Shown: positions 6,906 to 16,388, numbered from the stretch's first letter. The stretch is 64,000 nucleotides of DNA from Serratia surfactantfaciens (GCF_001642805.2 NZ_CP016948.1:868001-932000); one strand, 5' to 3'. Notes: generated by a model not told the origin, from the letters alone. Made by a program: numbers and translations.

Positions 6906-9425
6906 GTGAACGCTGTGCTGTTGAAAACGCTTTTGGCTGCCGGTGCGCTGGCGCTCCCGACGCTGTTGCCTGAACGTATGGCGATGGCGGCCGGTTTGAC
7001 GCAGATTAACGGCGTGCTGATCCCGCAAACCTTCAGCCTGGCGTTGCGCGAGGGGATGAGCATTCCGCTGTTGCTGCATTATGAGAAGAGCGATGGCGTC
7101 AAAGATGACAGCCGCATCGGTCATGCCTTTCTCTACCTGGATCAGGACAGCCTAAAGATTCGTCGGGTGACGCTGGAGGATAACGACGACGGCGCCCGGC
7201 TGACGGCGGCGATCGCCGCTCAGCTGCAGGCTTTGCAGGATGCGCCATTCGATCGCCGGCAGCATATCCGGGTCGCGGACGACGCCTGGCTGGCGCTGGA
7301 TTTCCGGCAGCTCAACCTGCAGCTGGTGGTCAAGGAATCCGCCTTGGGAACGGTACTGCGCAGCCGCTCCAGCGATATCGGCGCGTCCAGCGTAGATGCA
7401 GTGAGCAGCACGCTGGATTATAACCTGGGGGTCTACGACAACCGCGCCCGCGCCAGTGAAGGCAATACCTCCAGCTATTTATCGCTCAACAGCGTCACTG
7501 CGCTGCGTGAACACCACGTGGAGTTGAACGGTTCAATCTACGGCATCGGCAGCGGCGATGAAAACGCCACGCTGTACAAAGCGATGTACGAGCGCGATTT
7601 CGCCGGCCGCCGTTTCGCCGCCGGCATGCTGGACAGTTGGAACCTGCAGTCGCTGGGGCCGGTCACGACGCTCAACTCGAGCAAGATTTATGGTCTGTCA
7701 TACGGTAACCGCGCCAATTCGACGGTATTCGATAACACCCAATCGTTGACGCCGATCGTGGTGTTTTTCCCATCGGCCGGCGAAGTGCATCTGTCGCGCG
7801 ACGGACGGCTGCTCAGCGTGCAGAACTTCGCCATGGGCAACCATGAAGTGGACACCGGCAGCCTGCCCTACGGCATTTATGACGTCGAAGTGGAGGTGGT
7901 GGTCAACGGCAAAGTCGTGGATAAACGCATGCAGCGAGTGAATAAACTGTTCAGCCCCAACCGCGGCGTCAATGCGCCGCTGGCCTGGCAATTCTGGGGC
8001 GGGATGCTGCGCATGGACGACTGGCGTGGCGAGCGGGAACGCCACCGCCCGGCAAAGGATTCTTATTTGCTTGGCGCTTCGGCGACCGGCAATCTGCAAA
8101 CGCTGAATTGGGCGCTGTCGGGGTACTCGTTTGACGGCAACGCCGTCGGCGAGAGCCGCATCAGCCTGCCGGTGACCGAGTCGATTCAGTTCAACCTGCA
8201 AAATATGGCGGCCTCCGATCGCTCCTGGAGCCTGATCAACAGCGTCAGCGCCGCGTTGCCCGGCGGTTTCAGCAGCCTGTGGGTCAACCAGGAGAAAACG
8301 CAGATTGGCGATCGTCTGTTGCAAAATAACGCCTATAACCGCGCCGTTGGCGGCAGCCTCAATTTGGGCGCGCTGTGGTCTCCGCTGGGCACCCTGAGCG
8401 TCAGCTACAACGACGATAAAAAGAACGACAGCCACTATTACAACGCCGACTATTACCAGAATATCTTTACCGGCCGTTTCGGCACGCTGGGCGTGCGTGC
8501 GGGCGTGCAGCGCTACAACAACGGCAGCAGCAACGCCAATACCGGCAAATACATCGCGCTCGATTTTTCACTGCCGATGGGCAACTGGCTCAGCGCGGGC
8601 GTCTCCAACCAGAACGGCTACACCACCGCCAACCTGGCGGCGCGCAAGGACATCAAGGACGGGCCGATTCGCACCCTGGGCGCCAACCTGTCGCGGGCGA
8701 TTTCCGGTGATACCCGCGGCGACAATAGCTTCAACGGCGGCGGCTATGCGCGCTTCGACACCAAATATTCCACCGGCACGCTCAACGTCAGCAGCTCCGC
8801 CGACGGCTACGTCAACAGCAGCCTGACCGCGAGCGGCAGCGTAGGCTGGCAAGGGCGTGATATCGCCATCAGCGGCCGCAACGAAGGCAACGCCGGGATC
8901 ATCTTCAACACCGGCATCGAAAATGACGGTCTGCTGACCGCGCGGGTTGACGGCCGGATGGTGAAACTGAGCGGCAATAAGAACTACCTGCCGTTGTCGC
9001 CTTACGGCCAGTACGACGTTGAGTTGATGAACAACAAAAACTCGGCGGAGAGTTTCGACATCGTGACCAAACGTAAGAGCAAGCTCACTTTGTATCCGGG
9101 CAACGTGGCGGTGATCTCGCCGGAGATCAAACAGATGGTGACGGTATTCGGCCGCATCAAGGCGGAGGACGGCACGCTGCTGGCCAACGCCTATATCAAG
9201 AACCATATCGGCCGCACCCGCACCGATGAGAAAGGCGAATTTATCATGGATGTCGACAAGAAATTCCCGGTTATCGATTTTACCCACAGCGGCAATCAGA
9301 CATGCGAAGTGGATTTGGATCTGAGCAAGGCGCAAGGCGCAGTGTGGGTCGGCGACGTGATCTGCACCGGGCTGAAAACCTATGCGGGCAATGTTTCATC
9401 CGGGGAGTTTGACCATGAGAGCTAA
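6906..9425 (+). CDS. ecpC: Common pilus outer membrane usher EcpC
   Basis: The GTG start at 6906 has a strong AAGGAGT site 5 bp upstream and opens directly into a signal peptide ([18 protein letters not shown]...). It gives 839 residues, near the 841 of E. coli EcpC. An ATG at 6855 overlapping the ecpB stop would add 17 residues that spoil the signal peptide. The body is rich in beta strands with Asn/Gly/Ser loops ([20 protein letters not shown]), as expected for a 24-stranded usher pore. The C-terminal domain includes [15 protein letters not shown] and [15 protein letters not shown]. It exports and assembles EcpA and EcpD. The 3' end overlaps ecpD by 11 bp. Confidence 0.92.
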   Translation: MNAVLLKTLLAAGALALPTLLPERMAMAAGLTQINGVLIPQTFSLALREGMSIPLLLHYEKSDGVKDDSRIGHAFLYLDQDSLKIRRVTLEDNDDGARLTAAIAAQLQALQDAPFDRRQHIRVADDAWLALDFRQLNLQLVVKESALGTVLRSRSSDIGASSVDAVSSTLDYNLGVYDNRARASEGNTSSYLSLNSVTALREHHVELNGSIYGIGSGDENATLYKAMYERDFAGRRFAAGMLDSWNLQSLGPVTTLNSSKIYGLSYGNRANSTVFDNTQSLTPIVVFFPSAGEVHLSRDGRLLSVQNFAMGNHEVDTGSLPYGIYDVEVEVVVNGKVVDKRMQRVNKLFSPNRGVNAPLAWQFWGGMLRMDDWRGERERHRPAKDSYLLGASATGNLQTLNWALSGYSFDGNAVGESRISLPVTESIQFNLQNMAASDRSWSLINSVSAALPGGFSSLWVNQEKTQIGDRLLQNNAYNRAVGGSLNLGALWSPLGTLSVSYNDDKKNDSHYYNADYYQNIFTGRFGTLGVRAGVQRYNNGSSNANTGKYIALDFSLPMGNWLSAGVSNQNGYTTANLAARKDIKDGPIRTLGANLSRAISGDTRGDNSFNGGGYARFDTKYSTGTLNVSSSADGYVNSSLTASGSVGWQGRDIAISGRNEGNAGIIFNTGIENDGLLTARVDGRMVKLSGNKNYLPLSPYGQYDVELMNNKNSAESFDIVTKRKSKLTLYPGNVAVISPEIKQMVTVFGRIKAEDGTLLANAYIKNHIGRTRTDEKGEFIMDVDKKFPVIDFTHSGNQTCEVDLDLSKAQGAVWVGDVICTGLKTYAGNVSSGEFDHES

Positions 9426-11052
9426 CGTTGCGCTGTTGTTATTGCTGGCGCTGATGGCCCCTGCGCTGCAGGCGGCGGTCAGCCAGACCAACTGGCCGGA
9501 TGCGGCGGTCATGAAATTTGTCTTCGTGGAAAACAACGCCGACGACAACTTTTTCGTCACGCCCGCCGGCGGGCTGGATCCGCGCATGACCGGCGCCAAT
9601 AAATGGACCGGGCTGAAATACGGCGGTTCAGGCACTATCTATCAGCAAAGCCTGGGGTATGTGGATAATGGCTACAACACCGGGTTGAATGCCAACTGGC
9701 GTTATGACATGTGGCTGGAAAATGCGCCGATCAAGAATCCGTTCCTCGGTTTGCGCTGCATCAACTGGTATGCCGGCTGTAATATGGATACCAGTTTGAT
9801 CCTGCCGCAGGCCACCGACGAAAAGGGGTTTTACGGCGCGGTGGTCACGACCGGCGGTGCAAAATGGATGCACGGCATGATGTCGCCGAGTTTCTATCAG
9901 TATCTGAAACAGATGGCGGCGGGCGAAGCTTTCAGCATGCAGATCAACGGCTGCCAAACGTCGGTGGCGTACGACGCCTCAGCCGGCGGCCGCTGTCGGG
10001 ATCAGGCCAGCGGCAGCTGGTACAAGCGCACCGTCACGCACAGCAAGGCGGCGCACCTGCGTTTTATCAACACCAACGCCGTCTCGGAAGTGTTCGTCAA
10101 CAGCGATGGGGTGCCGATCATCGGCGAGGGCAATGCCGATTGCAAGAACCAGACCATCGGCGCCCGCTCAGGCATCATGTGCAAAATGGTCAGCTACGAT
10201 TTGCAGACCGACGGCAGCGTCAGCAATACTTCGATTCATATTTTTCCGGCGATTAACCATGCGGCGCTGTCTTCAGCGGTGAATGCCGCCGATCTGCAGT
10301 TCAGTCTGAACGGCAACACCTGGAAAAATACCTCGGGCACCGGCAGCTACTATACCTTTAACGAGCTGAAGAGCAGCAACGCGGTCTATGTGTTCTTCTC
10401 CAGCAACTTCTTCAAGCAGATGGTCGCGCTGGGGATATCCGACAGCGGCACCCGCGATCTGATCAATTTCCGCTTTCAGAACACCACTTCGCCGGAGTCG
10501 GGGTGGTATGAGTTTTCCACCTCAAACCAGCTGATTATCAAACCGCGCGATTTCAGCATCAGCATTATTTCCGATGACTACGACAACAGCCCACACCGTG
10601 AAGGGTATGTCGGCCCGGCGGAACCGGCGCTGGAGTTCGGCTATTTCGTGACCACCAGCGGCAAAACCGCCGCCGATCAGGTGAGGGTGATGGCGACCGG
10701 GCCTACTCAGGCGATCAACGGGGTGAACTATTGTCTTTTTTCCTCTGCGGATAACAGTACCCGGGTGCCGTTCCCCGCCACCCTCGGCATCACCACCAGC
10801 ACCAACGGCCAGCAGAGCTTCGCCGCCGGCTGCGATGGCCAATGGCACGACATGACCAACGCGCTCTGGAGCAGCACCCCGTGGAATGATATTTCCGGCG
10901 AAGTGGGGGTGCTGAACAAGACCCGCGTGACGTTCAGCATTCCGATGAATAATCCGATCTCGCTGAGAACCGTCGACGGCAACGGTTGGTACGGCGACGT
11001 CAGCGCCGCCGGTGAAATTCATGTCGAAGCCACCTGGCGCAACATTAATTGA
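9415..11052 (+). CDS. ecpD: Common pilus tip adhesin/minor subunit EcpD
   Basis: This 545-residue protein (E. coli EcpD about 547) has a signal peptide [20 protein letters not shown]. It has a two-domain adhesin-pilin layout, with several cysteine pairs in the first half ([29 protein letters not shown]). EcpD caps the pilus and mediates host-cell binding. The ATG at 9415 has GGGGAG upstream and lies inside the end of ecpC, which suggests translational coupling. An ATG at 9382 would place 11 non-signal residues first, so it was rejected. The gene is followed 9 bp later by ecpE. Confidence 0.92.
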   Translation: MRANVALLLLLALMAPALQAAVSQTNWPDAAVMKFVFVENNADDNFFVTPAGGLDPRMTGANKWTGLKYGGSGTIYQQSLGYVDNGYNTGLNANWRYDMWLENAPIKNPFLGLRCINWYAGCNMDTSLILPQATDEKGFYGAVVTTGGAKWMHGMMSPSFYQYLKQMAAGEAFSMQINGCQTSVAYDASAGGRCRDQASGSWYKRTVTHSKAAHLRFINTNAVSEVFVNSDGVPIIGEGNADCKNQTIGARSGIMCKMVSYDLQTDGSVSNTSIHIFPAINHAALSSAVNAADLQFSLNGNTWKNTSGTGSYYTFNELKSSNAVYVFFSSNFFKQMVALGISDSGTRDLINFRFQNTTSPESGWYEFSTSNQLIIKPRDFSISIISDDYDNSPHREGYVGPAEPALEFGYFVTTSGKTAADQVRVMATGPTQAINGVNYCLFSSADNSTRVPFPATLGITTSTNGQQSFAAGCDGQWHDMTNALWSSTPWNDISGEVGVLNKTRVTFSIPMNNPISLRTVDGNGWYGDVSAAGEIHVEATWRNIN

Positions 11053-11061
11053 GGACAGCGT

Positions 11062-11730
11062 GTGAAACGGGTGCTGATAGGATTGCTGTGTCTGTCTTTT
11101 CCCTTTACCGTCGCCGCGATCAATGTCGGCACCCTGACGTTCGCCATGGATCAGGACCGTTCATTCACCGCCAAGCGAGTGTTGAATAACAACCGCAGCG
11201 CGCGCCTGTATCAGGTGAGCATTCGCGCCATCGATCGGCCGGGAGAGCGCGAGGCGCGCAGCCGGCCGGTGGATGGCGAACTGCTGTTCGCCCCACGCCA
11301 GCTGACGCTGCAGGCCGGGCAGGCGGAGTACTACAAGTTTTTCTATCACGGGCCGCAGGATAATCGCGAGCGTTATTACCGGGTCTCATTTCGCGAAGTG
11401 CCGACCCGATTGTTCGAGCCGGGGCCGCGTCAGGGCGCCGGCGTCAACCTGGAGCCGATCGTGGTGATGGACACCATACTGGTGGTGCGCCCGCGTCAGA
11501 TAAACTTTGCCTATCGGCTCGATGCGCAACGCGGCACGCTCACCAACACTGGCAACACCTACTTCAAGTTCCTGCTCAAACCGGGCTGCAACAGCACGGA
11601 TGAAGAGGGCGTCACAGAATACCTGCGCCCCGGCGATACGCTGACCCATCCCGGCATTCGGCTGAAGGGACAGAAATTCATTATCTATAACGACAAATTT
11701 GTCAGCGTAGACCGCAGCTGCCTCGATTAA
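11062..11730 (+). CDS. ecpE: Common pilus second periplasmic chaperone EcpE
   Basis: The GTG start at 11062 has GAGGA upstream. The 222-residue product has a signal peptide (MKRVLIGLLCLSFPFTVAA) and is a paralogue of EcpB. The two share RYYRVSFREV versus [10 protein letters not shown], and IDRPGERE and LTNTGNTYFKF occupy the same positions as the EcpB strands. In E. coli, EcpE is a companion chaperone with its own subunit preference. It is the last gene of the operon. Its stop overlaps by 4 bp the stop of the convergent sensor kinase gene, leaving no room for a separate terminator. Confidence 0.92.
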   Translation: MKRVLIGLLCLSFPFTVAAINVGTLTFAMDQDRSFTAKRVLNNNRSARLYQVSIRAIDRPGEREARSRPVDGELLFAPRQLTLQAGQAEYYKFFYHGPQDNRERYYRVSFREVPTRLFEPGPRQGAGVNLEPIVVMDTILVVRPRQINFAYRLDAQRGTLTNTGNTYFKFLLKPGCNSTDEEGVTEYLRPGDTLTHPGIRLKGQKFIIYNDKFVSVDRSCLD

Positions 11731-13193
11731 CGCGGCGGAATGGCGAAGCGGAAGCAGGCACCGTTTGGCGCTTGTTCGATCAGCTGAATGTCGCTGTCGT
11801 GCAGCTGCAGAATGCGCCGCACGATCATCAACCCCAGCCCGCCGGCAGGGCGCCGGGCGCCGCTGATGATCGACGGGCGTACAAACAGATCGGCGCGCAA
11901 CGCCTGCGGAATGCCGGGGCCGCTGTCGCTGACCTGCACCATCACCTGGTCTTCCTGCCGCCACAGCCGCACGCCGATATTGCCGCCGGGCGGCGTATGG
12001 CGAATGGCGTTGTCCAGCAGGTTGGTCAGCACCCGCTCAATCATGCTGAGATCGGCGAACACCGGCGGAATGCCGGGAGCGATGTCGGCGTGCAGCCGCT
12101 GGTTACGCGCCTCCGCCGCCAGCTCGAATTTCTGGAATACGTCCTGCAGCAGTTCGCTGAGGGAGAAGGGCTCTTTCTGCGGTTTCACCACGCCGTATTC
12201 CAGCCGCGCCAGTTCAAACAGCTCCTGCGCCAGCTTGCCCACCTTGCGGCTCTGCGCCAGCGCGATCTCCAGATAGCGCCGCCGATCGGCTTCGCTCAGG
12301 GTGGCGGCCTTGACCGACAGCGTTTCCAGATAACCGTGCAGCGAGGTGAGCGGGGTGCGCAGATCGTGCGAGACGTTGGCGATGAATTCACGCCGCAGCC
12401 GATCCTGCTGCGCCAGCGTTTGCCACTGTTCGGCAAGGCGCTGCGCCATGCGGTGGAAGGCCTGTTGCAGCTGGCTGACCTCGTCACGCCCGGCCGGCGT
12501 CGCCGGCTGCGCCGCGTAGGCCTGCACCGCCTCAATGCCGCCGTTGTCCAGCGCATTGACCTGCCGGGTCAGGCGACGGATGGGGCGCGTGACCCAGTAG
12601 AAAGCGAAACCGCCGGCCAGCAGGCTGAACAGCACCATCACCCCGGAGGTCCATAGCGCCATCCTGACCGCCGAGTTGAACTGGGCGTTGCTGGCCAGCG
12701 CGGTATAGTCTTCCCCGAGCAAGACCACATACAGATAGCCTTCGATTCGGCCGTCGACCTTCAGCGGCGCGACGCTGAACACCTTGCGCCCGTCCGCGCT
12801 GCGTGGATCGTCGCCATACACCGGCATCTGCGCGCCATCGAGCAGCGCCTGCAGCGGCGGCAGCGCGACCCGCTGCCGTTTCAGGTGCCCGGCCGGCGCG
12901 GCATTGCCGATAATCGCCCCTTGCTTGTCGAGCAGGTATACCTCAACGCTGGGATTCACCGCCATCAGCTGATCGAACAGGGTGTGCACCGCCTGCGGAT
13001 CCGGGCCGTTCGCCCCCAGCAGCGGGTTGCTGTCGGCGATGTGCTGCGCCAGGCTGCCGGACAGGCGTTGGATCACCGCCTGACTGTATTGGGTGCTGCT
13101 GCGCACCTGCATCCAGCCGGAAAAGGCGCAGCCGATGACGATCAGCAGTGCGAAGATCAGCGTAAGGCGTGGCGCTAACGTAAGGTTTTTCAT
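11727..13193 (-). CDS. Two-component sensor histidine kinase
   Basis: The 488-residue protein has TM1 (about 9-27), a periplasmic sensor domain of about 145 residues, TM2 (about 180-201) and a HAMP linker. A HisKA domain follows with phospho-acceptor H277 in FIANVSHDLRTPL. The ATPase domain has LTNLLDNAIRHTP (N box), DSGPGIP (G1) and GGLGLMIV (G2). It lies 3 bp downstream of its response regulator. The pair is divergent from the cytochrome b/molybdopterin oxidoreductase cluster. E. coli HprS-HprR, next to msrPQ, senses hypochlorite and H2O2 and is the closest functional analogy, but the periplasmic domain must be compared before naming it. Confidence 0.9.
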   Translation of the reverse strand: MKNLTLAPRLTLIFALLIVIGCAFSGWMQVRSSTQYSQAVIQRLSGSLAQHIADSNPLLGANGPDPQAVHTLFDQLMAVNPSVEVYLLDKQGAIIGNAAPAGHLKRQRVALPPLQALLDGAQMPVYGDDPRSADGRKVFSVAPLKVDGRIEGYLYVVLLGEDYTALASNAQFNSAVRMALWTSGVMVLFSLLAGGFAFYWVTRPIRRLTRQVNALDNGGIEAVQAYAAQPATPAGRDEVSQLQQAFHRMAQRLAEQWQTLAQQDRLRREFIANVSHDLRTPLTSLHGYLETLSVKAATLSEADRRRYLEIALAQSRKVGKLAQELFELARLEYGVVKPQKEPFSLSELLQDVFQKFELAAEARNQRLHADIAPGIPPVFADLSMIERVLTNLLDNAIRHTPPGGNIGVRLWRQEDQVMVQVSDSGPGIPQALRADLFVRPSIISGARRPAGGLGLMIVRRILQLHDSDIQLIEQAPNGACFRFAIPPR

Positions 13194-13196
13194 GGC

Positions 13197-13916
13197 TCAC
13201 TCTTGCGGCGTGGCCGCGAATTTATAGCCCATGCCCCACACCGTGAGGATGCGCTCGGGTTCCGCCGGGTTGCGCTCGATCTTGATGCGCAGCCGGTTGA
13301 TATGGGTGTTGACGGTGTGCTCATACCCTTCGTGCTGATAGCCCCAGACCTGATTCAACAGGCTGAGGCGGGAGAACACCTGGCCCGGATGGCGGGCGAA
13401 AAAATACAGCAGGTCGAATTCGCGCGGCGTCAGTTCGATCGGCTGCTGCTGCAGGCGCACCTCGCGGGCGATAGGGTCGATGGTCAGATCGTTGAAGCTG
13501 AGCACGCCGGCGTCCATGCGCAGGTTGCGGCTCATCGCCTCCTGGCGGCGAAACAGCGCCTTGACCCGCGCCACCAGCTCCAGCATGGAAAAGGGTTTGG
13601 CCAGATAGTCGTCGGCGCCCAGCTCCAGCCCCAGCACGCGATGCACCTCGCTGGAGCGCGCGCTGGTGATGATGATCGGCGTGTAGCGCGTCATGGTGCG
13701 CGCCCGGCGGCAAATCTCCAATCCGTCTACGCCCGGCAGCATCAGATCGAGGATCAAGGCGTCCCAGCCGCCCTGTTCCAGCATCGCCATGCCCTGATTG
13801 CCGTCGGCGGCGTGGCTGATGGCGTAACCCTCGTCACGCAAATGCAGCTGCAGCAGTTCGGCGATGTCGCCATCGTCCTCGACGATCAAAATGCGTTTTG
13901 GCTTTTCCATTCTCAT
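13197..13916 (-). CDS. OmpR/PhoB family response regulator
   Basis: This 239-residue protein has a receiver domain (acidic pocket VEDDGD, phospho-acceptor D57 in LILDLMLPG, K107 in YLAKPF). A winged-helix DNA-binding domain follows (ELTPREFDLLYFFARHPGQ, HTVNTHINRLRIKIE). Two in-frame ATGs (13916 and 13910) compete as starts, and neither has a strong ribosome site. It is the first gene of the kinase operon and faces the redox cluster beginning at 14061. The 144-bp spacer between them is the obvious target. Confidence 0.92.
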   Translation of the reverse strand: MRMEKPKRILIVEDDGDIAELLQLHLRDEGYAISHAADGNQGMAMLEQGGWDALILDLMLPGVDGLEICRRARTMTRYTPIIITSARSSEVHRVLGLELGADDYLAKPFSMLELVARVKALFRRQEAMSRNLRMDAGVLSFNDLTIDPIAREVRLQQQPIELTPREFDLLYFFARHPGQVFSRLSLLNQVWGYQHEGYEHTVNTHINRLRIKIERNPAEPERILTVWGMGYKFAATPQE

Positions 13917-14060
13917 TACCGCTGATTGCCCGATTCTCTCTGAAGTCTACACAACCCCCACCGGTGGAGTTATCACATTTTATTTAACTTTGCGTGAGGT
14001 CTTGGGGAACAAATCCGGGGAATACTCGGTTCATCGCATCATTAGTCGGCAGGAATCGCC
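13917..14060. promoter_or_regulatory. Divergent promoter region, response regulator / cytochrome b cluster
   Basis: This spacer holds an AT-rich stretch (13973-13990). The direct repeat GGGGAA occurs at 14004-14009 and 14017-14022 with 13-bp periodicity. CACCGGTG, a perfect 8-bp palindrome, lies near 13959-13966. OmpR-type regulators bind direct repeats, so the GGGGAA pair is a weak candidate site. Confidence 0.4.
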
Positions 14061-14672
14061 ATGAATCTCACTCTCACCCCGGAACCACGCCAGACCGTGC
14101 ATCCGCTGTGGCTGCGGTTGACGCATTGGCTCAATGCGCTGGCGATGCTGATCATGGTGACCAGCGGCTGGCGCATCTACAACGCTTCGCCGCTGTTCAA
14201 CTTCAGCTTTCTCAACGAGCTGACGCTTGGCGGCTGGCTGGGCGGCGCGTTGCAGTGGCACTTCGCCGGCATGTGGCTGTTCGGCGTCAACGGGTTGTGC
14301 TACCTGCTGATCAACCTGGCCAGCGGGCGTTTCAAACGCAAATATTGGCCGCTCAGCCTGAGGCAGTTTCTCACCGATTTCGGCGCGGCGCTGCGCGGCC
14401 GGCTGCAGCACGCCGACTTGCGCCACTACAACATGGTGCAGCGCGTGGCCTATTTGTCGGTGATGGTCATCGGCGTGCTGAGCGCGTTGTCCGGATTGGT
14501 GTTGTGGAAGTCGGTGCAGTTTCCCCTGCTGCGCACGCTGCTCGGCGGCTATGAAGCGGCGCGCTATATCCACTTTTTCGCCATGTCGGCGCTGGTGGCC
14601 TTCGTGGCGATTCACCTGGTGATGGTGGCACTGGTGCCCCGTACGCTGCTGGCCATGCTGCGCGGACGTTAA
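14061..14672 (+). CDS. Membrane cytochrome b (b561/YedZ1-like), electron donor to the molybdopterin enzyme
   Basis: The 203-residue protein has four to five membrane helices and histidines placed for b-type heme ligation (H14, H22, H67, H171, H185). Examples are WLRLTHWLNAL and the last helix HFFAMSALVAFVAIHL. It belongs to the cytochrome b561/Ni-hydrogenase b-subunit group. It is followed 10 bp later by a Tat-exported molybdopterin oxidoreductase. The likely job is passing quinol electrons to that enzyme, as MsrQ does for MsrP and YedZ1 for YedY1 in Azospira. The natural electron donor is inferred. Confidence 0.85.
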   Translation: MNLTLTPEPRQTVHPLWLRLTHWLNALAMLIMVTSGWRIYNASPLFNFSFLNELTLGGWLGGALQWHFAGMWLFGVNGLCYLLINLASGRFKRKYWPLSLRQFLTDFGAALRGRLQHADLRHYNMVQRVAYLSVMVIGVLSALSGLVLWKSVQFPLLRTLLGGYEAARYIHFFAMSALVAFVAIHLVMVALVPRTLLAMLRGR

Positions 14673-14682
14673 GGAGTTCACG

Positions 14683-15459
14683 ATGGAAAAGGATAAAACG
14701 ATCATGACGATCGGCGAGGGACAGGCGATCGTCAAAGAAGCGCAGCGCTTGTTGACCGCGTCGTCTCGCCGCCGCTTTCTGCGCAATGGCCTGACGCTGG
14801 GCGGCATCGCCATGCTCACCGGCTGCGATCTCAGCGACAACGCCAATGTCGAACAGGCGCTGAGCCGCATTTCGCGTCTCAACGATCGGGTGCAGGGCTG
14901 GTTGTTCAGCGGCGAGCGTCTGGCGCCGGTCTACCCGGAATCGATGATCACCCGGCCGTTCCCGTTCAACGCCTTTTACGCCGAGGAGGAGGCGCCGGAT
15001 ATCAACGGCGACGACTATCGGCTGGAGGTGGCCGGGCTGGTGCGGGACAAGCGCGCCTGGAGCCTGCCGCAGCTGCACCAAATGGCGCAGGTGAGCCAGG
15101 TGACGCGGCATATCTGCGTCGAGGGCTGGAGCGCCATCGGCAAGTGGGGCGGCGTGCCGTTCGCCACCTTTCTCAAGGCGATCGGCGCGGATCTGAGCGC
15201 TCGCTACGTCAGCTTCAAATGCGCCGACGACTACTACACCAGCATCGACATGGCCACCGCGCTGCATCCGCAGACGATTATCGCGCTGACCTATGACGGC
15301 CAGATCTTGCCGCGCAAGTATGGCTACCCGATGAAGCTGCGCATGCCGACCAAGCTGGGCTACAAGAATCCGAAACACATTCAGGTGATCGAGGTCACCA
15401 ACCGCTTCCCGGGCGGTTACTGGGAAGACCAGGGTTACAACTGGTTTGGCGGCAGCTGA
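14683..15459 (+). CDS. Tat-exported molybdopterin-dependent oxidoreductase (YedY/sulfite oxidase family)
   Basis: This 258-residue protein has a twin-arginine signal SRRRFLRNGLTLGG at about 28-41, followed by a Cys-containing TGCD. An oxidoreductase molybdopterin domain follows, with the molybdenum-ligand cysteine C145 in RHICVEGWSAIGKWGG. The compact size, without a Mo-co dimerisation domain, is typical of YedY/MsrP-like enzymes. Known relatives reduce periplasmic methionine sulfoxide. Its neighbours are a cytochrome b, a Met-rich peptide and an RclC-like protein, which support such a role. A long N-terminal tail before the twin arginines (about 27 residues) is unusual; a later start is possible but no better ribosome site was found. 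Confidence 0.88.
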   Translation: MEKDKTIMTIGEGQAIVKEAQRLLTASSRRRFLRNGLTLGGIAMLTGCDLSDNANVEQALSRISRLNDRVQGWLFSGERLAPVYPESMITRPFPFNAFYAEEEAPDINGDDYRLEVAGLVRDKRAWSLPQLHQMAQVSQVTRHICVEGWSAIGKWGGVPFATFLKAIGADLSARYVSFKCADDYYTSIDMATALHPQTIIALTYDGQILPRKYGYPMKLRMPTKLGYKNPKHIQVIEVTNRFPGGYWEDQGYNWFGGS

Positions 15460-15518
15460 GGCGGCCGCCGGCCATTCTCCGGCACTCCGGTGCCTTTGAC
15501 ATGACGGAAGGAAATACC

Positions 15519-15809
15519 ATGAAAAAGTTATTCGCAATGATGATGTGCAGCGCGTTGATGCTGGGTGTGGCCGGCGCCAACGCCGCGGACAGCATGAGCA
15601 AAGACGCGATGAAAAAGGACGGCATGAGCCAGATGTCGCACGACGGCATGGCGAAAGACGGCATGAAGAAAGATTGCATGGGCAAGGAGTGCATGAAGAA
15701 AGACAAGATGGCCAAAGACGCCATGAAAAAGGATGGCATGGCGAAAGACGGTATGGCCAAAGACGGCATGAAGAAAGACGAGATGAAAAAGGACGCGATG
15801 GGGCATTAA
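15519..15809 (+). CDS. Periplasmic methionine-rich pentapeptide MxKDx repeat protein (MrpX-like)
   Basis: The ATG at 15519 with GGAAGGAA upstream gives 96 residues; an in-frame ATG at 15501 lacks both a ribosome site and a clean signal peptide. After the signal peptide (MKKLFAMMMCSALMLGVAGANA) almost the whole mature chain is tandem M-x-K-D-x units (MSKDA, MKKDG, MAKDG, MKKDC, MGKEC, MKKDK...). There are about 13 units with one irregular MSQMSHDG, ending in MGH. Roughly 15 of 73 mature residues are Met. Two cysteines fall in adjacent units. In Azospira suillum a Met-rich periplasmic peptide (MrpX) scavenges hypochlorite and is regenerated by YedY1. This gene sits directly after a YedY-like gene, so the same sacrificial role is inferred. 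Confidence 0.88.
   Translation: MKKLFAMMMCSALMLGVAGANAADSMSKDAMKKDGMSQMSHDGMAKDGMKKDCMGKECMKKDKMAKDAMKKDGMAKDGMAKDGMKKDEMKKDAMGH
15594..15806 (+). repeat. Tandem 15-bp coding repeats (MxKDx units)
   Basis: About thirteen imperfect 15-bp units of the form ATG-NNN-AAA-GAC-NNN run through the mature part of the MxKDx protein. Copy-number change by slippage would stay in frame, so the protein length may vary between strains. Confidence 0.8.
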
Positions 15810-15820
15810 GCCGCCGCGAT

Positions 15821-15856
15821 CCGCGGCCGGAAGCGGGCGTTCCGCTGCGGCCGCGG
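15821..15856 (+). promoter_or_regulatory. Intercistronic stem-loop between the MxKDx and RclC-like genes
   Basis: CCGCGGCCG (15821-15829) pairs perfectly with CGGCCGCGG (15848-15856). No T-run follows, so it is probably an mRNA-stabilising or partial-attenuation hairpin, not a terminator. The RclC-like gene begins 18 bp later. Confidence 0.6.
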
Positions 15857-15874
15857 ACAACATAAGGAGAGGGG

Positions 15875-16345
15875 ATGATGCAGGCGACATGGCTGCGGCG
15901 CTTTCAGCGCTCGAACGGGGACGTTATCTTTATGCGCGCGGCGCTGGTGGTGATCTTCGCCGCTTTCGGCTACGCCAAGTGGTTTGATTACGAGGCGCAG
16001 GGGCTGGTGCCGCTGATCGGCAACAGCCCGCTGCTCAGCTGGATGCATCAGGCGTTTGGCATTCGCGGCGCCAGCTATGCGCTGGGCGTCGCCGAATGGA
16101 GCTTCGGTTTATTGCTGCTGGCGGGATTCTGGTCGCGGCGTCTGGGCCTGCTGGGGGCGATCGGTTCGACGGTGACTTACCTGACTACGCTGACGCTGAT
16201 CTTTTCCACGCCGGGCGCCTGGGAGCCTTCCGCCGGTGGTTTCCCGGCCATGGCTGGGGCCACCAGTTTTTTAATCAAGGATCTGGTGTTGCTGGCCGGC
16301 TCCCTGGTGCTGCTGAAAGCCGATTTGCCGGCCGAGCAGGCATAA
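15875..16345 (+). CDS. DUF417/YkgB (RclC-like) inner membrane protein
   Basis: This 156-residue protein has about four membrane helices and matches the DUF417 family. Features shared with E. coli YkgB (RclC) include the GFGYAKWFDYEAQGLVPLI-type first helix (residues 27-46), NSPLLSW, GVAEWSFGLLLL and GGFPAMAGATSFLIKDLVLL. RclC is a reactive-chlorine resistance membrane protein of unknown mechanism in E. coli. AAGGAGA precedes two consecutive ATGs (15875 and 15878). The gene is last in the cluster, before a strong terminator. It carries much of the argument that the whole cluster serves hypochlorite defence. Confidence 0.82.
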   Translation: MMQATWLRRFQRSNGDVIFMRAALVVIFAAFGYAKWFDYEAQGLVPLIGNSPLLSWMHQAFGIRGASYALGVAEWSFGLLLLAGFWSRRLGLLGAIGSTVTYLTTLTLIFSTPGAWEPSAGGFPAMAGATSFLIKDLVLLAGSLVLLKADLPAEQA

Positions 16346-16372
16346 AAAAGGGCGTAGCCTGGCTACGCCCTC
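16342..16372. terminator. Bidirectional terminator between the redox cluster and betT
   Basis: GGGCGTAG-CCTGG-CTACGCCC is preceded by an A-run and followed by a T/C-rich tract. It lies between two convergent genes. Confidence 0.85.
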
Positions 16373-16388
16373 TCTCCATCGCCGGTTA

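Noticed and set aside
14004..14022. GGGGAA direct repeat as the definite response-regulator site
   Set aside because: Six bases twice in a GC-rich genome is weak evidence; it is kept only as a candidate within the spacer feature.
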